A DNA stretch of 64,000 bases from Leadbetterella sp040829825 (GTDB taxonomy: Bacteria > Bacteroidota > Bacteroidia > Cytophagales > Spirosomataceae), in assembly GCF_040829825.1 (NCBI RefSeq), contig NZ_JBFOLH010000011.1; one strand, 5' to 3'. The notes under the pieces were generated by a model, which did not search any database, was not told where the DNA came from, and worked only from the letters and a program-made list of their open reading frames with translations. The stretch's first letter is position 1; the number at the start of each line of letters is the position of its first letter. The position numbers were made by a program, and so were the translations under genes. Shown here piece by piece: positions 42,356-49,707 of this stretch.

Positions 42356-42474
42356 ACAATGGAATACCCGGAACTAAGCCCCGGGCTGCGTCCAGGGGCT
42401 AATTTAGTGATGTCCCTACGGGACAGGCTCAGAACTCAGAACTCTCTACTCGGAACTCTCTACTCGGAACTAAT
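42356..42474 (-). repeat. 119-bp inverted repeat, right copy
   Basis: Reverse complement of 41382-41500 with three mismatches and no gap. It starts 9 bp after the regulator stop and ends 8 bp before the ATG of the MFS transporter gene. Both outward genes therefore have the same repeat, in the same orientation relative to themselves, directly upstream. Confidence 0.95.
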
Positions 42475-42482
42475 TTATACTA

Positions 42483-43688
42483 ATGAAAAACCCGTTTTTG
42501 TACTATATAAACTCCTTCCGGGGGCTGTCGAAAGAGGTCTGGATGCTGGCCCTGGTGATCCTGATCAACCGTATATCGGCCATGGTGGTGCCGTTCCTGG
42601 GCGTGTACATGACCCAGTCGCTGGGTTTTTCCCTGAAAGAAACGGGCCTGGTACTGAGCTGCTTCGGCGTCGGTGCGGTGGTTGGCTCGTACGTGGGTGG
42701 TGTCTTGACCGATAAAATAGGCTTTTACCAGACACAGGTTTACAGCTTCTTCTTAACGGTTCCGGTGTTTTTGATATTACCCGGGCTGAAAACGGTTTTC
42801 AGTGTTTCAATAGGAGTTTTTATGCTGAGCGCTATCGCCGATACGTTCCGCCCGGCCAACTCGGTGGCCCTGTCGTACTATACCCCGAAAGAAAATATTA
42901 CCAAAGCCTTTTCATTGAACCGGATGGCCGTTAACCTGGGCTTCTCTGTCGGGCCTGCATTGGGTGGTTTCCTGGCCGGGATTTCGTACGACTGGCTGTT
43001 TTACGGAAATGCGATAGGCGCCTTCCTGGCCAGCTGCCTGTTTGTATATTATTTCAGAAGCCGTATGCCCCGGGTAACGCACGAGCAGAAAAAGCTGGCC
43101 GGCGAGGTAGAATCGCCGTACCGGAATCTCAGGATGGTGGCTTTTATGATTTTATGCGCTTTGTACGCCGTTTGTTTTTTCCAGTTGATGAGTACGCTCC
43201 CGCTGTTTTATAAAGAAGGACATCATTTGTCGGAATTTCAGATCGGAATCATCCTGGGATACAGCGGGTTGTTTATCGTATTGTTTGAAATGCTCATTGT
43301 ACAGATTGCCGGCAAGCTCCTGTCCATAGCGGATATTATTATAGGAGGAACCCTGTTTTGCGGACTGGCGTTCGTGGTTTTAAACCTGAGCTACAGCCAT
43401 TGGATGCTCTATCTTTCGATCACCATCTTATGTGTTTCAGAAATACTGGCCATGCCGTATATGTCTACCGTTTTTGTTCAAAGCTCCAACGATTCGAACC
43501 GCGGGGCGTATATGGGAATGTACTCCCTGGCTTTTTCCGTCTCGCATATCTTCTCACCCTATGCCGGCACCTATACCATTGAGCACTGGGGATTTGAAAC
43601 CCTCTGGTGGGCAACGGGCGTAATTACGGTAGTGACGGCCACCGGGTTTTATTTTCTGATGAGACGGAGGCGGGCAGGGAATCATTGA
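42483..43688 (+). CDS. MFS transporter
   Basis: A 401-residue membrane protein with about twelve helices. The loop GVLTDKIGFYQTQ after helix 2 is the MFS signature (GxLaDrxG). ALSYYTPKENITKAFSLNRMAVNLGFSVGPALGGF (in part: ENITKAFSLNRMAVNLG, VGPALGGF) matches motif C of drug-proton antiporters. It is probably an exporter of small molecules in the inner membrane; substrate unknown. It lies directly behind the right inverted repeat, with no other obvious promoter. Confidence 0.88.
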   Translation: MKNPFLYYINSFRGLSKEVWMLALVILINRISAMVVPFLGVYMTQSLGFSLKETGLVLSCFGVGAVVGSYVGGVLTDKIGFYQTQVYSFFLTVPVFLILPGLKTVFSVSIGVFMLSAIADTFRPANSVALSYYTPKENITKAFSLNRMAVNLGFSVGPALGGFLAGISYDWLFYGNAIGAFLASCLFVYYFRSRMPRVTHEQKKLAGEVESPYRNLRMVAFMILCALYAVCFFQLMSTLPLFYKEGHHLSEFQIGIILGYSGLFIVLFEMLIVQIAGKLLSIADIIIGGTLFCGLAFVVLNLSYSHWMLYLSITILCVSEILAMPYMSTVFVQSSNDSNRGAYMGMYSLAFSVSHIFSPYAGTYTIEHWGFETLWWATGVITVVTATGFYFLMRRRRAGNH

Positions 43689-43710
43689 TTTTTGATTAGG
43701 ACTGAAGGTA

Positions 43711-45009
43711 TTAGCTCAAAAACCTGTCAACAACATACAAGGGAACATTCGTCATCCAACTTTCTTTTCTATAATCGGAAAGTGAGGTTCGGATAGCGGT
43801 TTTGGGATGATATTTTTCACAAAAAAATTTAAAACTTTTGGCTCTTAGATTTTCGCCTGCTTTTACTTCTATCGGAATGATTTCGTCCTGCTCGTTCTGA
43901 ACCACAAAATCCACTTCGTTTTTACTGTTTTCAAAAGGAAAATAGTAAACAGACAAATCACTGTTTAGCTTCAGTTGCTGAAAAACATATTGCTCTGTCA
44001 AGGCTCCTTTAAATTCGGTAAAAATAGTATCGCCCTCAATGATGGTTCTGGCTGTCAGTTTTGCCATTGCACCCAGCAGGCCGATGTCGTTGTGATAGAT
44101 TTTGAATGTGGATAAATCCTGATAGGCAGTGAGTGGCAAAGCGGGTTTTGAAACAGCGTGTATTTTATGCAGCAGGCCCGTATCGGTTAGCCATTGGATA
44201 GCCAGTTCAAAGTCTTTTGCCCTCGAACCTTCTCTTATTATTCCATAAATGAACTTCTTGTTTTCTTTTGCCAACTGGGCAGGAATACTTTCCCAAACCA
44301 TATTGATACGGGGAATAATGGCTTGTGGAGCGTGTTTGGAAAAATCATTTTGATAGGTTTTAAGGATATCGTTCTGCAATTCACGCACCTTTTTCCAGTC
44401 GCGATGCTGTGAAAAATGAAGTACTACTTCGGGCATTCCTCCTACATAAAAATAATACCGGAGATACTCTTTGAATTTTTCAGAAAAGGCAGGCAGCATG
44501 TCCCACATTTTTTCATCTAAAATACGTGCTAATCCCTCTTCTTCCACAGCCAGCAAGAACTCGTAAAACGACATCGGTTGTAATTCTAAAAAGGAAACTT
44601 TTCCCACGGGAAAAGACTCTTCAGGATGCAGATTCAGCCCTAGCAGAGAACCCGCAGCCACAATGTGATATTCGGGGGCGTCTTCGTAAAAATATTTTAG
44701 TGAAGTGATACCTTTGGGTGCTGTCTGTATTTCATCCAGTATGATAAGTGTATCATTAGCAGAAATTTTAAGGTTGGAGTAGAGTTCAAAGGCGGTAATT
44801 AATCGTTTTACATCTAAATCGGGTAAAAAAATATCTTTTAAAGCGGTTGCCCGTTCAAAATTAATATACACTGTTTGCTTGTATTTCTCTCTTCCAAACT
44901 CTTGTAATAACCAGGTTTTACCCGTTTGTCTTGCACCCAAAATAACAAGTGGCTTCCTTTTTGGATATAACTTCCATTTAATCAGCTCATTTATTTTATT
45001 TCTATACAT
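43711..45009 (-). CDS. AAA+ ATPase with DUF4143 domain
   Basis: A 432-residue protein. Walker A GARQTGKT (25-32) and Walker B LIILDEIQTAPKG (about 88-100) form the AAA_14 ATPase domain, followed by a DUF4143 domain with the nuclease-like VDFVVQNEQDEIIPIEVKAGE near residue 370-390 (in part: DFVVQNEQDEIIPIEVKAG), a D-E-K arrangement like restriction-endonuclease folds. These ATPases are frequent, mobile orphans in Bacteroidota and archaea with unknown role. The gene is AT-rich relative to neighbours, suggesting transfer. Two identical 18-bp direct repeats lie in its promoter region. Confidence 0.88.
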   Translation of the reverse strand: MYRNKINELIKWKLYPKRKPLVILGARQTGKTWLLQEFGREKYKQTVYINFERATALKDIFLPDLDVKRLITAFELYSNLKISANDTLIILDEIQTAPKGITSLKYFYEDAPEYHIVAAGSLLGLNLHPEESFPVGKVSFLELQPMSFYEFLLAVEEEGLARILDEKMWDMLPAFSEKFKEYLRYYFYVGGMPEVVLHFSQHRDWKKVRELQNDILKTYQNDFSKHAPQAIIPRINMVWESIPAQLAKENKKFIYGIIREGSRAKDFELAIQWLTDTGLLHKIHAVSKPALPLTAYQDLSTFKIYHNDIGLLGAMAKLTARTIIEGDTIFTEFKGALTEQYVFQQLKLNSDLSVYYFPFENSKNEVDFVVQNEQDEIIPIEVKAGENLRAKSFKFFCEKYHPKTAIRTSLSDYRKESWMTNVPLYVVDRFLS

Positions 45010-45038
45010 TTTTTACAACATAAAATTGATGTAAAAAT

Positions 45039-45088
45039 ACACTTTTTTTGACATTAAAAATAAAATAATAACACTTTTTTTGACATTA
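45039..45088. repeat. Two identical 18-bp direct repeats upstream of the ATPase gene
   Basis: ACACTTTTTTTGACATTA occurs at 45039-45056 and 45071-45088, start-to-start 32 bp (about three helical turns). A third partial match AAATACACTTTTTCAGG lies near 45100-45115. They sit 30-80 bp upstream of the ATPase ATG (minus strand) and may be binding sites. Confidence 0.7.
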
Positions 45089-45294
45089 TAAGTTGTTGTA
45101 AATACACTTTTTCAGGCTTTAGTGCATATCCAATCCGGCGTTTTATCAGCCACATGAAAAAAATGAATGAGTAGTTGGTGCGTCACAACTCCTGCATACT
45201 GCTGTGTAGCTTACTTATATTCATCACATAGGATCTCTGTTGCCAGAGATAATAAAACAGGCCTGTTTATAAAGCGTTGCCCCTGCAAAATGGG

Positions 45295-45302
45295 TATCTT
45301 TG
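45295..45302 (+). promoter_or_regulatory. -7 promoter element for the second Pol IV gene
   Basis: TATCTTTG matches TAnnTTTG exactly, 19 bp before the GTG start at 45322. No LexA-like palindrome is seen next to it, unlike the polymerase cassette at 41 kb. Confidence 0.5.
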
Positions 45303-45321
45303 CTTGTGAAGCATTTCAGGT

Positions 45322-46404
45322 GTGGACAGAAAAATCATTCATATCGACATGGATGCGTTTTATGCATCGGTGGAGCAGCGGGATTTCCCGGAGTTGAGAG
45401 GAAAGCCCGTGGGCGTGGGTGGGCTTTCCGGCCGGGGGGTGCTTACTACCGCCAGCTACGAAGCACGGAAGTTTGGAGTGCGCTCTGCCATGCCTACCTG
45501 GATGGCAAAACAGAAATGCCCGGATCTGATCGTGGTCAGGCCCCGTTTCGGGGTGTACAAAGAGGTTTCTGACCAGATCCGCGGCATATTCCGGGAATAT
45601 ACCCCCCTTATCGAACCCCTGTCTTTGGATGAAGCTTACCTGGATGTGACCGAGAACCTCAAAAATATGCAGTATGCCACCGATATAGCCCGGGAAATCA
45701 AAGTGAAAATCTTTGAAACAACAGGCTTAACGGCCTCGGCCGGGGTCTCATTCAATAAATTCCTGGCCAAAATTGCTTCTGATCTTAACAAGCCTGACGG
45801 ACTCTGCGTAATTACCCCAAAGAAAGCCCCCCGGATCATTGATGCCCTGCCCATAGAACGTTTTCACGGCATCGGGAAGGTGACGGCTGAAAAAATGCGG
45901 CAGTTTGGTGTGTATAATGGCGCTGATTTAAAGCAACAGCCCCTGGAATGGCTGACCACCCATTTCGGTAAAGCCGGAACATACTATTTCCGGGTAGCTC
46001 ACGGGGAAGACAACCGCCCGGTAGATGCCTCCTCTGTCCGGAAATCGGTAAGCGTGGAAGACACGTTTGCCAAAGACACGGCCGATTTTGAAGAACAGGA
46101 AAGCCAGCTGCTGATCCTGGCACAGAAGGTATGGGAATGGGTGGAGAAGAAACAGATTTTTGGCCGTACGGTTACATTAAAGGTAAAGTTTCATGATTTC
46201 TCCATTATGAACAGGAGCAGGTCTTCTGCTGCTTATATCAAAGATTACGATAGCTTTAAGGGCCTTGCCCTCGAACTCTTTAAGCAGAGCTTTGACCCTT
46301 CGCGGCCGGTACGTCTGCTGGGGATTGGCCTGTCTAATCTGAATAACAATGACAAGCCTCAGTTCGGGCAAATGGAGCTGAGGTTTGAAGATGAGGGGAA
46401 CTAA
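45322..46404 (+). CDS. dinB: DNA polymerase IV
   Basis: A 360-residue Y-family polymerase starting at GTG: MDRKIIHIDMDAFYASVEQRD. Catalytic Asp9 and the SLDEAYLDVTENL block are canonical, as is the helix-hairpin-helix segment (RFHGIGKVTAEKMRQFGVYNG, in part FHGIGKVTAEKMRQFG) and the little finger. It matches housekeeping DinB much more closely than the Y-family gene at 40.2 kb. It performs translesion synthesis. No near-end beta-clamp motif could be assigned with confidence. Monocistronic. Confidence 0.93.
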   Translation: MDRKIIHIDMDAFYASVEQRDFPELRGKPVGVGGLSGRGVLTTASYEARKFGVRSAMPTWMAKQKCPDLIVVRPRFGVYKEVSDQIRGIFREYTPLIEPLSLDEAYLDVTENLKNMQYATDIAREIKVKIFETTGLTASAGVSFNKFLAKIASDLNKPDGLCVITPKKAPRIIDALPIERFHGIGKVTAEKMRQFGVYNGADLKQQPLEWLTTHFGKAGTYYFRVAHGEDNRPVDASSVRKSVSVEDTFAKDTADFEEQESQLLILAQKVWEWVEKKQIFGRTVTLKVKFHDFSIMNRSRSSAAYIKDYDSFKGLALELFKQSFDPSRPVRLLGIGLSNLNNNDKPQFGQMELRFEDEGN

Positions 46405-46448
46405 ATAGTAGAATGTACAAGCCCTTCCGCAAGGGGGCAGGAGTGGTT

Positions 46449-46507
46449 CCCGACTACGCTCAAACTGACAGGAGCGGTTACTACCTGTCACAGCGAGCGT
46501 AGTCGGG
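46449..46507. repeat. GC-rich REP-like hairpin between convergent genes
   Basis: CCCGACTACGCTC (46449-46461) pairs with GAGCGTAGTCGGG (46495-46507) and TGACAGG (46466-46472) with CCTGTCA (46484-46490), separated by a 4/4 internal loop and an 11-nt tip. A small hairpin GCCCTT/AAGGGGGC lies just before it. It lies between the dinB and GH65 stops and may serve as a terminator. Confidence 0.7.
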
Positions 46508-46552
46508 ATGCCACCCTGACCCGGTGTCCCCGGCCTGTCGAAGGGAAGTCCT

Positions 46553-48802
46553 TTAAATTTCCCTCACCCGGTACCCTTCATGGTCAATATAGATCTCTTT
46601 CAGACCTGACTTTGTACCCATCCGGAAGGTCAGCGATTTCCACTGCCCGGGCAGGTGCGGGTTGATCTCCAGCTCGGTGTTCCGGACACGGATGCCTGCA
46701 AAACCTTTGACCACCGACAGCCAGGTACCGGCCATGGAGGTAATGTGCAGGCCGTCTTCCGTGTCGTTATTGTAATCGTCAAGGTCAAGCCGGGAGGTGC
46801 GGAGGTACATCTCGTAGGCTTTCTCCGTTTTGCCCAGCTTACAGGCCAGGATAGAGTGCACGCAGGGCGAGAGCGATGATTCGTGTACGGTCATCGGCTC
46901 GTAGAAATCAAAATTCCGGCGGTGGGTATCTTCATCAAAATCGTCTTCAAAGAAGTAAAGCCCCTGTAAAACGTCGGCCTGTTTGATAAAACAGGAGCGT
47001 AAGATTCGGTCCCACGACCATTTCTGGTTAATGGGGCGCTCGGCGAGCTGATCCACAGTAAGCAGCTCCTTGTCGAGGAAGCCGTCCTGCTGCAGGAACA
47101 CATCCCGGGAGGGGTCGTACGGGAAATACATCTTTTCAATGATGTCTTTCCAGCGGGCGGTCTCCTCTTCCTTTTTAAAGCCGGTTTTCTCCAGGATCGC
47201 CGGCAGGTTATTGACCTTCCCGAAGGCCTCCAGGGTGTATTTCAGGGTCCATACGGCAATGTAGCTGGTATACCAGTTGTTGTTTACGTTGTTTTCGTAT
47301 TCGTTTGGCCCGGTTACACCCAGCATCACGTACCGCTGTTTGTCTGCCGACCAGTTCACCCGCTGCGCCCAGAAACGGGAAATGCCGATCAGCACTTCCA
47401 GCCCGTATCCGGCCAGGTAAGCTTCATCGCCGGTATAATTGATGTAGTCGTAAATGGCGTAGGCAATGGCGCCGTTCCGGTGAATCTCTTCAAAGGTGAT
47501 CTCCCACTCGTTATGGCACTCTTCGCCGTTCATGGTCACCATGGGGTAGAGCGCAGCACCGTCTTTAAATCCTAGTTTCTTTGCATTTTCAATGGCCTTG
47601 GACAAGTGATTGTAGCGGTAAACCAACAGGTTACGGGCTACTGAGAAATCGCTGGATGCCAGGTAGAAGGGAATACAATACGCTTCGGTATCCCAATAGG
47701 TCACGCCGCCGTATTTTTCACCGGTGAATCCTTTCGGGCCGATGTTAAGCCGCGAGTCGGTGCCGTTATACGTTTGCAGCAGGTGGAAAATGTTGAAACG
47801 GATACCGATCTGGGCCGAAATGTCGCCTTCAATCACGATATCGCAGTTTTCCCAGGCTTTTTCCCAGGCATTGCGGTGCTCATGCAGCAAATGATGATTC
47901 TGTGACGCTGCTTCTGCCTGCTTCCGGGCGGCATCCGGCAGCTCATCGGCGGCATAATCGTTTGAATTTGAATTAAGGATAGCAACCGTTTTCCGGAGGC
48001 TTAGACCTTCATTTTGTACTACTTCCTTTTCGTATTTTAAGCCCGTATATTTTTCTTTCAAAATTTCTGAGGGGCTTATTTCTGAGGAATGGAAAGTGCT
48101 GCCGTTTTCCGATGACCGGATCAGGCTCACCTGGTTTTGCATGGCCACGGCCACGTCGAACTGAGGCACTCCGAAAGGATTGGGCCTGGTTCTGACCTGC
48201 AGGGTGGCGCTGTGGCCGGCTGTTGTTTTAGCAACTTCCAGCCAGAAACGTTCGTCGTGGTTGCTGTCTTTGTTTTTTACATCGCCGTCGAGGTACGATA
48301 CCAGCGCTATCTTGCCGGAAAAGTTAAGCGCCCTGACCTCAAAATCTACCTGCCCGATGTGATCGTTGCTGATGCTGCAAAAACGTTGGGTATGAATACG
48401 GACCTGTTTTCCATCGGCCAGCTCCAGGGTGCAATAGCGCATCAGGGTGCCGGTTTCCAGGTTAATTTCCCGGTGGAACTCCAGGATGACGGCCCTGGCC
48501 AGGTCAACGGTCTCGCCGTTCACTTCCACGTCTACGCCGATCCAGTTCACGGAGTTGATCACTTTGGCGAAATAATCGGGATACCCGTTTTTCCACCAGC
48601 CCACCCGCGTTTTGTCGGGAAACCACACACCCGCCACATAGCTGCCCTGCAGGGTATGGCCTGTGAATCTTTCTTCAAAATTTCCACGCACCCCGAACTT
48701 CCCGTTGCCAAGGCTCATGATGCTTTCGGTTACTTCGTTGTATTCGGCATGGAAGCGGTCTTCCCAGATCTTCCACTCGTCGTATTTCAGATAGTTTTTC
48801 AT
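46553..48802 (-). CDS. Glycoside hydrolase family 65 phosphorylase, maltose-phosphorylase-like
   Basis: A 749-residue cytosolic enzyme. The N-terminal beta-sandwich (to about 265) is followed by an (alpha/alpha)6 barrel with YPMVTMNGEECHNEWEITFEEIHRNG (in part GEECHNEWEITFEEIHRNG) and GVTGPNEYENNVNNNW, where Glu501 is the likely general acid. The sequence resembles maltose phosphorylases, which split maltose with phosphate into glucose and beta-glucose-1-phosphate; trehalose, kojibiose or nigerose specificity cannot be excluded. The neighbouring beta-phosphoglucomutase and amylase support a maltose route. It is downstream of pgmB on the same strand. Confidence 0.9.
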   Translation of the reverse strand: MKNYLKYDEWKIWEDRFHAEYNEVTESIMSLGNGKFGVRGNFEERFTGHTLQGSYVAGVWFPDKTRVGWWKNGYPDYFAKVINSVNWIGVDVEVNGETVDLARAVILEFHREINLETGTLMRYCTLELADGKQVRIHTQRFCSISNDHIGQVDFEVRALNFSGKIALVSYLDGDVKNKDSNHDERFWLEVAKTTAGHSATLQVRTRPNPFGVPQFDVAVAMQNQVSLIRSSENGSTFHSSEISPSEILKEKYTGLKYEKEVVQNEGLSLRKTVAILNSNSNDYAADELPDAARKQAEAASQNHHLLHEHRNAWEKAWENCDIVIEGDISAQIGIRFNIFHLLQTYNGTDSRLNIGPKGFTGEKYGGVTYWDTEAYCIPFYLASSDFSVARNLLVYRYNHLSKAIENAKKLGFKDGAALYPMVTMNGEECHNEWEITFEEIHRNGAIAYAIYDYINYTGDEAYLAGYGLEVLIGISRFWAQRVNWSADKQRYVMLGVTGPNEYENNVNNNWYTSYIAVWTLKYTLEAFGKVNNLPAILEKTGFKKEEETARWKDIIEKMYFPYDPSRDVFLQQDGFLDKELLTVDQLAERPINQKWSWDRILRSCFIKQADVLQGLYFFEDDFDEDTHRRNFDFYEPMTVHESSLSPCVHSILACKLGKTEKAYEMYLRTSRLDLDDYNNDTEDGLHITSMAGTWLSVVKGFAGIRVRNTELEINPHLPGQWKSLTFRMGTKSGLKEIYIDHEGYRVREI

Positions 48803-48898
48803 TCAGATATATTTTCTCAAACTTACCCGAAAGATACGATGGGATAGATATTTATGAAGTGCCGCTTTGCTATTTTGTGTTTAATGGGACTCCATTGA

Positions 48899-48991
48899 CT
48901 ATAAAATGAGACGTTTCAGTCCGTATTTCAGCAGACTTTCATTAAAATTCAGTAACAAACCCAGGTTAAAGCTCTCCAGCCGCATGTAAGT
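48899..48991 (-). pseudogene. C-terminal remnant of a GxxExxY-type protein
   Basis: Between the GH65 and pgmB genes the minus strand encodes MRLESFNLGLLLNFNESLLK, then YGLKRLIL and a stop at 48899. This matches the conserved end of GxxExxY family proteins (L-LGLLINFN-xxL-K-GI-R). Only about 30 codons remain, with a stop just upstream, so it is a gene fragment. It suggests loss of a gene or a past rearrangement at this site. Confidence 0.5.
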
Positions 48992-48997
48992 GTGGGT

Positions 48998-49639
48998 TTA
49001 TGTGAATTGCTCCGGTGTAACCCCCTCAAAACCGGGCACTACCACGTCGGCATTATTCAATACGCCGGCCTCACCGATGCCCACCGCATACATTCCTGCT
49101 GCCTTGGCGGCCTGTATGCCTGCGTATGCATCTTCGAAAACCACGCATTCCGCATTGGAAACCCCTAAAGCTTCAGCTCCTTTGAGAAATACCTCGGGAT
49201 CAGGCTTGCTTTTAGACACATGATTGCCGTCAATAACGGCATCAAAATAGGACAGGATTCCTGTTTTTTCCAAAATAACCGGTGCATTTTTACTGGCCGA
49301 GCCCAGGGCTATCTGGATGCCCCCGTGTTTTGCCGCCTTCAGGAAGTCTTCCACGCCCGGAAGCACGTCAGCCGGGGTCATCCGGTTGACCAGTTCCAGG
49401 TACCAGTCGTTTTTTCGCCGGGCATACGCCTCTTTTTCCTTCTGTGTTAAGGTTACCTTACCGTGCTCCAGGATTCTTTCCAGTGAATCCATCCGGCTGA
49501 TTCCTTTCAGGGTTTCGTTGAATGCTTCATCAATGTCAAAGCCCAGCTCCTGTGTGAGCCTGCGCCAGGCCTGGTAATGAAACACCGCCGTATCTACCAA
49601 TACACCGTCGAGATCAAAAAGAAAAGCATGCCTTGCCAT
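48998..49639 (-). CDS. pgmB: Beta-phosphoglucomutase
   Basis: A 213-residue HAD-family enzyme. FLFDLDGVLVDTAVFHYQAW provides the nucleophile Asp9 and acid/base Asp11; GSASKNAPVILEKTG holds the serine and lysine motif, and KPDPEVFLKGAEALGV and FEDAYAGIQAAKAAGM complete the HAD set. The wording GISRMDSLERIL in the cap matches beta-PGM. It turns beta-glucose-1-phosphate from GH65 phosphorolysis into glucose-6-phosphate. Same strand as and upstream of the GH65 gene; divergent from the amylase gene. Confidence 0.93.
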   Translation of the reverse strand: MARHAFLFDLDGVLVDTAVFHYQAWRRLTQELGFDIDEAFNETLKGISRMDSLERILEHGKVTLTQKEKEAYARRKNDWYLELVNRMTPADVLPGVEDFLKAAKHGGIQIALGSASKNAPVILEKTGILSYFDAVIDGNHVSKSKPDPEVFLKGAEALGVSNAECVVFEDAYAGIQAAKAAGMYAVGIGEAGVLNNADVVVPGFEGVTPEQFT

Positions 49640-49650
49640 AAATTTTTAGT

Positions 49651-49658
49651 TATTTTTG
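49651..49658 (+). promoter_or_regulatory. -7 promoter element for the GH13 gene
   Basis: TATTTTTG matches TAnnTTTG, 49 bp upstream of the amylase ATG. On the opposite strand a near match TACTTTCG faces pgmB, giving a divergent promoter pair. Confidence 0.4.
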
Positions 49659-49707
49659 CGAAAGTAACATAATACCGGCGATTTCTGAAGTCGCTTTTTT
49701 AGTAAAT

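Larger units (their letters stand above)
45010..45321. other. 312-bp intergenic region, AT-rich near the ATPase gene
   Basis: The left part (45010-45115) is AT-rich and holds direct repeats ACACTTTTTTTGACATTA. The right part (about 45120-45321) is of ordinary composition and shows no convincing coding frame; it contains the -7 element for the downstream polymerase gene. No tRNA or terminator was seen. Confidence 0.6.

Noticed and set aside
41382..42474. Insertion sequence
   Set aside because: No transposase lies between the repeats and no target duplication is visible at the outer edges.
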